DNA from: JBKHBQ01 sp046542305
GTDB taxonomy: Bacteria; Bacteroidota; Bacteroidia; Bacteroidales; 4484-276
Assembly (NCBI GenBank): GCA_046542305.1
Contig: JBKHBQ010000106.1
Span: 1-12,164 of the forward strand
Direction: 5' to 3'
Length of the DNA stretch: 12,164 bases
The notes beneath the pieces are model-generated. The model searched no databases. It saw only the letters and a program-made list of their open reading frames with translations, and had not been told where the DNA came from. Below are positions 6,388-12,164 of the stretch, piece after piece (within the stretch, counting starts at the first letter, position 1; each line of letters begins with the position of its first letter). The translations under genes and the position numbers were made by a program.

Positions 6388-7215
6388 ATGCTCAAATTTC
6401 AGATCATACCGGTAATCATAGCGCTTTTTGCTTTTTTTGGAAAGCCTGCCACGGCACAGGACATCGACCTGGGAGTGTTTGGCGGAGGGTCGTACTATCT
6501 TGGGGAACTAAATCCCGGAAGGCAGTTTTTCTTCACCAGACCGGCATACGGCGGATTGATCCGCTTTAATTTCGATTCGCGTTGGGCTTTGCGAGGGCAA
6601 ATGCTCAGAGGTGAAATTGCTGGAGATGATCTCGTGAGCGGCGTAAATACCATGCGCAACCTTCGGTTTACTTCTTCGCTGTTGGAATTATCGGCCGTAA
6701 TGGAGTTTAATTTCCTGGATTATTACACCGGCAGCTTCAACAATTACTTTTCCCCCTTTCTGTTTGCAGGGCCAGGATTTTTTATTTTCGATCCACAGGT
6801 GGGGTCTACCCATTTGCATAATATTAATACAGAAGGATTGGATAAACCTTACAGCCTTTACGGATTGTCGGCAGTTTTCGGCTTCGGCATAAAATACAGC
6901 CTTGGCAGCCGTGTCGGCATTGGGTTGGAGTGGGGAATGCGAAAGACATTTACGGATTACCTCGATGATATTAGCGGTGAATATAAACTTGATTTCAATA
7001 ATTTGGATATTGTTATTGACAATGAAACTGATTGGGAGGATGTTTTACCGATAGTACTTTCAGATCCTTCTCCCGTGAAGCATCAGCCGGGTATGCAGCG
7101 AGGCAATCCGCAGAACAACGACTGGTATTCATTTGCCGGTCTCACACTGATTTACAGGTTTAGCATCGGCGAAAAATCAACATGCCCCGATTTTGAGAAT
7201 GTAAAGAATAAATAA
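6388..7215 (+). CDS. DUF6089-family outer membrane beta-barrel protein
   Basis: A 275-residue protein with a signal peptide (1 to about 23, cleavage near PATA/QD). A small barrel follows, beginning LGVFGGGSYYLGELNP (28-43). Later strands include YFSPFLFAGPGFFIF (120-134), AVFGFGIKYSLGSRVGIGLEWGMRKTFTDYLDD (segments at 162-194) and a closing NDWYSFAGLTLIYRF (244-258). The last 17 residues form a polar tail with one Cys. This pattern, and the position directly before uppS and bamA, match the DUF6089 family of Bacteroidetes. No biochemical function is established that I know of; a role in envelope assembly is inferred from the location. ATG 6388 is chosen over an adjacent TTG at 6385. The 3' end of this gene carries the -33 element of the uppS promoter. 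Confidence 0.88.
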   Translation: MLKFQIIPVIIALFAFFGKPATAQDIDLGVFGGGSYYLGELNPGRQFFFTRPAYGGLIRFNFDSRWALRGQMLRGEIAGDDLVSGVNTMRNLRFTSSLLELSAVMEFNFLDYYTGSFNNYFSPFLFAGPGFFIFDPQVGSTHLHNINTEGLDKPYSLYGLSAVFGFGIKYSLGSRVGIGLEWGMRKTFTDYLDDISGEYKLDFNNLDIVIDNETDWEDVLPIVLSDPSPVKHQPGMQRGNPQNNDWYSFAGLTLIYRFSIGEKSTCPDFENVKNK

Positions 7216-7223
7216 TACTTTTG
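7192..7223 (+). promoter_or_regulatory. Strong Bacteroidetes-type promoter for uppS-bamA-skp
   Basis: TTTG (7192-7195), a 20-base spacer and TACTTTTG (7216-7223) match both the -33 and -7 consensus elements at the standard spacing. Transcription would begin near 7230, with a leader of about 65 bases. The -33 box lies inside the DUF6089 coding sequence and the -7 box starts directly after its stop codon. This is the best promoter in the window. Confidence 0.7.
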
Positions 7224-7294
7224 CAGGCCGTTAAAAGAAAAGAAGATCGGTCAGGTATTCATATTTCCGTGAAAATCCGGAGTTTATAAAACAA

Positions 7295-8050
7295 ATGAGC
7301 TTTAAAGAAAAAATCGACAAGGCAAAACTTCCCAGGCATGTGGCAGTGATTATGGACGGCAACGGGCGCTGGGCCAAGCAACGGGGCAGATTCCGCACGT
7401 TTGGCCATGAAAACGGTGTGAAGGCCGTACGCGCAACCGCCGAAGCAGCCGCCGAACTGGGGGTTGAATATCTTACCCTGTATGCCTTTTCAACAGAAAA
7501 CTGGAACCGCCCCCCCCACGAGGTAGAGGCATTGATGAGGCTGTTGATAAAAACCATCGACAGCGAAATGTCGACCCTTAAGGAAAACAATATTCAACTG
7601 CTCGCCATCGGTGACCTGAAATCACTTAAAGAAGATACCTACCTTAAGCTGATGAGCGCCATCGAAGAAACGCGGCAGCATTCGGGCATGAAACTGATCC
7701 TGGCCCTGAGTTACAGCTCGCATTTCGAAATTGTACAGGCTACGCGCGAAATCGCCAGGAAAGTAAAAAACAACGAAATCGACATCAACGATATCGATGA
7801 AGCACTCGTATCCAATCACCTTTTTACAAAAGATTTTCCGGATCCTGACATCCTGATCCGTACCAGCGGCGAATTCAGGATCAGCAATTTCCTGTTGTGG
7901 CAATTGGCGTATTCGGAAATCTATATTTCTAAAAAACTCTGGCCGGACTTCAGAAAGGAAGACCTGTATGAAGCCATTGTAAATTATCAATGCAGGGAAA
8001 GAAGATTCGGCCGTACAAGCGAACAGATCAGCAGCAAAGTAAAGATTTAG
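7295..8050 (+). CDS. uppS: Undecaprenyl diphosphate synthase (isoprenyl transferase)
   Basis: A cis-prenyltransferase that extends farnesyl diphosphate with isopentenyl diphosphate to make the C55 carrier lipid for peptidoglycan and surface polysaccharides, at the cytoplasmic face of the inner membrane. The 251 residues match the family. VIMDGNGRWA (18-27) carries the catalytic Asp21. GHENG (37-41), AFSTENWNRP (64-73), and the diphosphate-binding RTSGEFRISNF (189-199), which supplies Arg189, Arg195 and Ser197, are all present. Glu208 and WPDF (216-219) complete the site. The usual NYGG segment reads SYSS (139-142), a variant I believe is common in Bacteroidetes. A run of eight C (7510-7517) lies within codons 72-75, but the frame is intact. 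The stop is followed after one base by the bamA ATG, implying coupled translation. Confidence 0.97.
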   Translation: MSFKEKIDKAKLPRHVAVIMDGNGRWAKQRGRFRTFGHENGVKAVRATAEAAAELGVEYLTLYAFSTENWNRPPHEVEALMRLLIKTIDSEMSTLKENNIQLLAIGDLKSLKEDTYLKLMSAIEETRQHSGMKLILALSYSSHFEIVQATREIARKVKNNEIDINDIDEALVSNHLFTKDFPDPDILIRTSGEFRISNFLLWQLAYSEIYISKKLWPDFRKEDLYEAIVNYQCRERRFGRTSEQISSKVKI

Positions 8051-8051
8051 C

Positions 8052-10718
8052 ATGAGGAACTTACCAGGCTTGGCAAAACATACATCCACATCTTCACCGA
8101 TCAGGGCATTCAGCTTATGGTTGCTGCTTTTCATCCCCTTCATTGTTCAGGGTCAGATTACCATCGGACAGGATGAACTGGAGATCGATTACATGAACCC
8201 CGGCGAATACGAGATTGGCGGCATTACCGTCAGTGGTGTGCAATATCTCGACCATAATGTTTTAATCATGATCAGCGGGCTGAGCGTGGGCGAGAAAATT
8301 AAGATCCCCGGCGACGACTTTCGTGATGCCATTACCAAACTATGGGAACAGGGGCTATTTGAATACGTGAGCATTAAAGCCACAGACCTACAGGGCGAAC
8401 TGATTTTTCTGAACATTGAACTGCGCGAGCGCCCACGCATGGCGAAATTCAGTTTTAAGGGATTGAAAAAAGCGGAAGCCGACAACATCCGCGATGAAAT
8501 CAACATCACCAGCGGTGATGTGGTCACCGACAATATGCTCACCACAAGCCGCAACCGCATCGTGGATTATTTTACCAAAAAAGGATATCTCGACACCGAA
8601 GTAAACATCGAACAAATCCCTGATACCACACGTGCCAACAGCGTGATCCTGGTATTTGATGTGGATAAAAACGATCGCATCAAAATTTACAACATCGATA
8701 TTAAGGGCAACGAATTCCTGTCCGAACAAAAAGCACTGAAAACATTTAAAAATACCAAGGAGAAAGGGGTGTTCAGACCTTTCGACGATATCGAAGTACT
8801 GATCTGGAATACCGTCTCCACAGCACTGCGTTTTCAGTTCGACAGCCTGGTGGCAAAAGCCGGCGAATATGTGAATGAAAACATCAAGCTCCGCATTTTT
8901 AAATCTTCAAAGTACATCGAGGAGAATTTTGAAGAAGACAAGCAAAACCTGATCGAAAAATACAAGTCGCTCGGATTTCGTGATGCGCACATTGTGAGCG
9001 ATTCCGTTTACCGGCACGACGAAAACACCATCAACATCGATGTGACCGTAGACGAAGGTGACCGCTACTATTTTGGCGACATCACCTGGATAGGCAATAC
9101 CAAATATTCCGATCAGGACCTGAATAACATTTTGCGCATCAGCAAGGGCGAAGTCTACAATCAGGAGTTGCTCAACACCAACCTGTCGTTCAATCCTGCC
9201 GGACTGGATGTAAGTTCGCTGTACCTTGACGACGGCTACCTGTTTTTCCAGGCGGTACCGGTGGAGGTAAGTGTAGACAACGACACCATCGATCTGGAGA
9301 TCAGGATCAGGGAAGGCAAGCAGGCAAGGATCAACCGGGTGCTGGTGAAGGGCAACACCAAGACCAACGACCGCGTGATCGTTCGCGAGATCCGTTCACG
9401 GCCGGGAGAATTGTTCAGCAGGTCGGAGATCATCCGTACCACGCGCGAACTGGCGCAGCTAAGGTTTTTTAATCCGGAAACCATATCCCCGGACGTTCAG
9501 CCCAATCCTGCCGACGGCACCGTGGACATTATCTACGCTGTGGAAGAAACCTCCGCCGACCAGATTGAGCTTTCGGGCGGCTGGGGCTACGGACGTATCA
9601 TCGGAACCCTGGGCCTTTCGTTCAATAATTTTTCGCTGCGCAACCTGTTCAACAAAAAAGCCTGGCGGCCTATTCCCTCGGGCGACGGCCAAACGCTGTC
9701 GCTCAGACTACAATCTTACGGTCGTGGCTATATCAGCTACAGCCTGTCGTTTGTGGAACCCTGGCTGGGCGGCAAGAAACCCAATGCTTTCAGCGTGTCA
9801 TACTATCACTCGCTGTACTCAAACGGATATCCGAAAAGCGATACGAACCGGTCTTCGTTTATCATCGACGGGCTTTCGTTCGGACTGACCAAACGGCTAC
9901 GCTGGCCCGACGACTTTTTCCTGCTTCAGCAGTCGATCAACCTGCAGCGCTACAACCTGACCAAATACAGCTCGATCTTTACCTTCGGCACGGGAACGGG
10001 GCAATACAACAACATCAATTATCAGATCGGGCTGGCACGAAATTCAATCGACGCACCCATCTTCCCACGTTCGGGTTCGGAGGTCACCGTTTCGCTGGAA
10101 CTCACACCGCCATATTCAGCTTTTAGCGATAAAGACTACAATTCGCTCACCGATAATGAGAAGTACAAATGGATTGAATACCACAAATGGAAGATCAAGG
10201 CGAATTTCTACACCAAACTCATTGGCAACCTGGTGCTGAGCACAAGAACACAGTTCGGATTTCTTGGAACCTACAATCAGGAAATCGGCGTTACGCCGTT
10301 CGAGCGATTCTATCTTGGCGGCGACGGCCTTTCGGGATACAACAACCTCGACGGCCGTGAACTGATCGGCATGCGCGGTTATGGCAACGAAACCATCACA
10401 CCTAACTACTATCTAAATTCCAACATCGGCGGAACCATTTACAGCAAATACACCTTTGAGCTGCGCTATCCGCTCTCGCTCAACCCGAGTGCCACAATTT
10501 ACGCGCTCACGTTTTTGGAAGCCGGTAATTCGTGGGCCAATTTTGCCAACTTCAATCCTTTTAAGGTATACCGCTCGGCAGGTTTTGGCATGCGTGTATT
10601 TCTGCCCATGTTCGGCGTTCTGGGCCTCGACTGGGGCTACGGCTTCGATCCCGTGCCCGGCATACCCAGCGCCAACAAGGGACAGTTCCACTTTTCCATC
10701 AACCAATCCATCGATTAG
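8052..10718 (+). CDS. bamA: Outer membrane protein assembly factor BamA
   Basis: The central Omp85 insertase that folds barrels into the outer membrane. The 888 residues comprise a signal peptide (about 1-35, with a long 18-residue n-region, ending VQGQ), five POTRA domains (about 54-128, 129-209, 210-338, 339-424, 425-501) and a C-terminal barrel (about 502-888). POTRA 3 contains an enlarged insertion (about 235-285) before KSSKYIEENFEEDK, which I believe is usual in Bacteroidetes. The loop-6 motif reads MRGY (774-777) where VRGF/Y is typical. The final strand ends FHFSINQSID, so the terminal residue is Asp, not an aromatic. The start lies one base after the uppS stop without a Shine-Dalgarno site. 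Downstream are two Skp chaperone genes that would deliver its substrates. Identity is certain from domain order and context. Confidence 0.97.
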   Translation: MRNLPGLAKHTSTSSPIRAFSLWLLLFIPFIVQGQITIGQDELEIDYMNPGEYEIGGITVSGVQYLDHNVLIMISGLSVGEKIKIPGDDFRDAITKLWEQGLFEYVSIKATDLQGELIFLNIELRERPRMAKFSFKGLKKAEADNIRDEINITSGDVVTDNMLTTSRNRIVDYFTKKGYLDTEVNIEQIPDTTRANSVILVFDVDKNDRIKIYNIDIKGNEFLSEQKALKTFKNTKEKGVFRPFDDIEVLIWNTVSTALRFQFDSLVAKAGEYVNENIKLRIFKSSKYIEENFEEDKQNLIEKYKSLGFRDAHIVSDSVYRHDENTINIDVTVDEGDRYYFGDITWIGNTKYSDQDLNNILRISKGEVYNQELLNTNLSFNPAGLDVSSLYLDDGYLFFQAVPVEVSVDNDTIDLEIRIREGKQARINRVLVKGNTKTNDRVIVREIRSRPGELFSRSEIIRTTRELAQLRFFNPETISPDVQPNPADGTVDIIYAVEETSADQIELSGGWGYGRIIGTLGLSFNNFSLRNLFNKKAWRPIPSGDGQTLSLRLQSYGRGYISYSLSFVEPWLGGKKPNAFSVSYYHSLYSNGYPKSDTNRSSFIIDGLSFGLTKRLRWPDDFFLLQQSINLQRYNLTKYSSIFTFGTGTGQYNNINYQIGLARNSIDAPIFPRSGSEVTVSLELTPPYSAFSDKDYNSLTDNEKYKWIEYHKWKIKANFYTKLIGNLVLSTRTQFGFLGTYNQEIGVTPFERFYLGGDGLSGYNNLDGRELIGMRGYGNETITPNYYLNSNIGGTIYSKYTFELRYPLSLNPSATIYALTFLEAGNSWANFANFNPFKVYRSAGFGMRVFLPMFGVLGLDWGYGFDPVPGIPSANKGQFHFSINQSID

Positions 10719-10778
10719 CAACTTTGGAATACAATTTGATAGAAAATGCTGAAAATTAAAAATCATAAAAAATATCTT

Positions 10779-10783
10779 GGAGG
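10779..10783 (+). promoter_or_regulatory. Shine-Dalgarno site deciding the first Skp start
   Basis: GGAGG lies 7 bases before ATG 10791. Such a clear site is unusual in this window. It selects ATG 10791 over an upstream in-frame ATG at 10746 that would bury the signal peptide behind 15 polar residues. Confidence 0.75.
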
Positions 10784-10790
10784 AAACAAT

Positions 10791-11342
10791 ATGAAAAGAT
10801 ATTCATCATTAAGCAAAATCCTTGTCGCGTTCACGGCTGTATTTCTTATCGGATCGGCTGCGGCATTTGCACAGAAATTCGGCTATGTCGACTCGGAATA
10901 TGTTTTGCAAAACATCCCTGAATACCAGGATGCCCAGAATGAAATAGAAGAGCTTTCGAAGCAATGGCAGGAAGAAATTGAAGAAAAATATGCCAGTGTA
11001 GACCAGATGTATAAAGCCTATCAGGCTGATGCCGTGCTGCTTCCCGAAGATCTGAAGAAAAAACGCGAAGACGAGATCATCAATGCTGAACAGGAAGTGA
11101 AGGAGCTTCAACGCCAGCGTTTTGGCCCCGAAGGCGACCTGTTTACCAAAAGGCAGGAATTGATCAAACCCATTCAGGAAAAGGTATTCAATGCCATCGA
11201 AGAAATTGCCACACAAAAGAACTATGCCTTTATTTTTGATAAAGCAAGCGGGCCGGTGATTATGTACGTAAATTCGAAGTACGACATCAGCGACGAAGTC
11301 CTCGATCAGATTGGTGGCATTATGGGAGTACGCGGGCAATAA
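10791..11342 (+). CDS. Skp/OmpH-family periplasmic chaperone, first copy
   Basis: A periplasmic holdase that binds unfolded outer membrane proteins and carries them to BamA. The protein has 183 residues: a signal peptide (1 to about 27, cleavage AFA/QK), a short beta start KFGYVDSEYVLQ (29-40), a long charged coiled-coil hairpin (about 45-140) forming the tentacle, and a C-terminal strand and helix (AFIFDKASGPVIMYV, 146-160) that complete the trimer body. The motif GPEGDLFTKRQEL (112-124) near the helical return is typical of the family. It lies 72 bases after bamA with no clear promoter between them, so it is probably the last gene of the uppS-bamA unit. I give no symbol because the tandem copies cannot be ordered as the skp orthologue. 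Confidence 0.93.
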   Translation: MKRYSSLSKILVAFTAVFLIGSAAAFAQKFGYVDSEYVLQNIPEYQDAQNEIEELSKQWQEEIEEKYASVDQMYKAYQADAVLLPEDLKKKREDEIINAEQEVKELQRQRFGPEGDLFTKRQELIKPIQEKVFNAIEEIATQKNYAFIFDKASGPVIMYVNSKYDISDEVLDQIGGIMGVRGQ

Positions 11343-11469
11343 TTTGCTGATACAGCGTTAAATAGTTGTAACAAAATGTGGGTTGTCTGCCGTTGTTTAT
11401 CGCACAGGTTAAACCGAGTTTAAATAAACAATTCTTATATTTTTTTATCAGATTGTCAACGCAATATTA

Positions 11470-11477
11470 TAAATTTG
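11470..11477 (+). promoter_or_regulatory. Candidate -7 element for the second Skp gene
   Basis: TAAATTTG matches TAnnTTTG and would start transcription near 11484, about 26 bases before the start codon. A TTG at 11453-11455 is only 14 bases upstream, so the -33 element is doubtful. The 167-base gap between the two Skp genes supports separate initiation. Confidence 0.45.
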
Positions 11478-11509
11478 CCCACTCAAAAAAATAAACTTTA
11501 ACTTATCAA

Positions 11510-12034
11510 ATGAATACGATGAAGAACATAACCAGGTTTCTAACTGTTTTGGTCCTTGTAACTTTCGCATTTACTGCCAGCGCGCAGAAAACGCAAAAGT
11601 TCGGACACATTGATTTTGCAAAATTGTACGCAATAATGCCGGGCCAGGACTCCATTCAAAAAGCGTATGATTCATATGCCAAAGGTTTGCAAAGCCAATT
11701 ATCGACCATGCAGGCCGAGTTGGAAAATAAATACATGGAATACCAGGCCAATCAGGCTACCATGTCGAACATCATAAGACAAGCCAAAGAACGTGAGATC
11801 CAGGATCTGCAAACACGCATGGAGGAATTTAACATGGAAGCACAGCAGGATCTGGCCAACAAGGAAGCGGAACTTACCTCGCCCGTCATCGAAACGGCCA
11901 GGAAAGCCGTAGAAGAAGTAGCCAAGGAAAACGGATACACCTATGTATTCAACAGCACCGAAGGGCTGCTGCTTTATGCCACACCCAGCGACAACATTCT
12001 TCCGCTGGTGAAACAAAAACTCGGAATTGAGTAA
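11510..12034 (+). CDS. Skp/OmpH-family periplasmic chaperone, second copy
   Basis: A 174-residue paralogue of the preceding chaperone. The signal peptide ends TASA/QK (near 25), followed by QKFGHIDFAKLY (29-40), a coiled-coil hairpin (about 46-140) and the closing YTYVFNSTEGLLLYATPS (143-160) with a C-terminal helix. Its tentacle is richer in Gln and Met than the first copy, and the GPEGDLF-like turn is replaced by NMEAQQDL (108-115). The two may prefer different substrates or form separate trimers; this is inference. ATG 11510 is used; ATG 11519 would also leave a complete signal peptide. A strong terminator follows 28 bases after the stop, so this is the last gene of the cluster. Confidence 0.93.
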   Translation: MNTMKNITRFLTVLVLVTFAFTASAQKTQKFGHIDFAKLYAIMPGQDSIQKAYDSYAKGLQSQLSTMQAELENKYMEYQANQATMSNIIRQAKEREIQDLQTRMEEFNMEAQQDLANKEAELTSPVIETARKAVEEVAKENGYTYVFNSTEGLLLYATPSDNILPLVKQKLGIE

Positions 12035-12062
12035 CGGAACAACGATTATTGATATAAAACTC

Positions 12063-12103
12063 AAGGCTTTGCATCACAACGGTGCAAAGCCTTTCTTTTT
12101 TTT
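12063..12103 (+). terminator. Strong intrinsic terminator closing the cluster
   Basis: An 11-bp perfect stem (arms 12063-12073 and 12083-12093, core AGGCTTTGCA) with a 9-base loop is followed by TTCTTTTTTTT. It is the clearest terminator in the window. The 5' flank is A-rich, so it might also work for a gene entering from the right. Confidence 0.92.
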
Positions 12104-12117
12104 GGGAAACGGCAACG

Positions 12118-12164
12118 TTATTTCTTGTAGATCTTATTTACAAAACACCTGATCATTTCGAGGG
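12118..12164 (-). CDS. Possible C-terminal end of a convergent gene
   Basis: On the minus strand an open frame enters from the window edge and ends at a TAA (12120-12118), giving the tail LEMIRCFVNKIYKK. The other two minus-strand frames stop sooner. The basic end and the terminator just beyond fit a convergent gene, but 14 residues cannot be identified and could be chance. Confidence 0.3.
   Translation of the reverse strand, partial: LEMIRCFVNKIYKK

Noticed and set aside
10719..10745. TACAATTTG as a possible -7 box upstream of the first Skp gene
   Set aside because: It has three bases, not two, between TA and TTTG, and lacks a well-spaced -33 element.
10746..10790. Upstream ATG 10746 for the first Skp gene
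   Set aside because: The GGAGG site and the signal peptide both select ATG 10791.
10809..11339. Long open frame on the minus strand opposite the first Skp gene
   Set aside because: It is a shadow of a well-supported coding gene; the translation has no recognisable domain or signal.
11409..11423. Inverted repeat TTAAAC/GTTTAA between the two Skp genes
   Set aside because: A 6-base AT-rich palindrome with a 3-base loop is weak and likely by chance; no T-tract makes it a terminator.
1..12164. CRISPR arrays, tRNA or rRNA genes, insertion sequences, defence or phage genes
   Set aside because: No periodic repeats, cloverleaf sequences, transposase motifs or such proteins were found; the genes are coherent core envelope and housekeeping genes.

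Overview
The window looks like a chromosomal segment of a Bacteroidota (Bacteroidetes) bacterium, probably class Bacteroidia. The evidence is the gene content and order (NAD kinase, DUF6089 barrel, uppS, bamA, two ompH/skp genes), the protein sequences, several intergenic matches to the Bacteroidetes -7 promoter element TAnnTTTG, and Shine-Dalgarno sites that are weak or absent for most genes. No mobile element, CRISPR array, rRNA or tRNA was seen.

Layout. Positions 1-505 (minus) hold the N-terminal half of an NAD-dependent malate dehydrogenase, cut by the window edge. Positions 655-1323 (minus) hold a multi-pass membrane protein with the PrsW fold pattern but without its catalytic residues. 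A short divergent region with face-to-face candidate promoters separates it from rsgA (1409-2347, plus), the ribosome-assembly GTPase, which starts at TTG. From there all complete genes are on the plus strand: a CBS-pair/ACT protein (2441-3106), a single-POTRA Omp85 outer membrane protein (3173-4636), NAD kinase (4711-5589), a small DUF5011-like lipoprotein (5714-6373), a DUF6089 outer membrane barrel (6388-7215), uppS (7295-8050), bamA (8052-10718) and two tandem Skp/OmpH chaperone genes (10791-11342 and 11510-12034). A strong intrinsic terminator at 12063-12103 closes the series. The last 47 bases may be the tail of a convergent gene.

The plus-strand genes form a cell-envelope biogenesis cluster. 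UppS makes the undecaprenyl lipid carrier for peptidoglycan and surface glycans. BamA inserts outer membrane barrels, and the Skp proteins escort unfolded barrels through the periplasm. The extra Omp85 protein, the lipoprotein and the DUF6089 protein are predicted outer-membrane or surface components of unknown precise role. Candidate promoters and terminators suggest sub-operons: the Omp85 gene, then nadK-lipoprotein-DUF6089, then uppS-bamA-skp1, then skp2.

Most of this is the ordinary core locus of the phylum. The points most worth a second look are the apparently catalytically dead PrsW relative, the single-POTRA Omp85 protein beside nadK, a nested inverted repeat between nadK and the lipoprotein gene, and the non-aromatic C-terminus of BamA.
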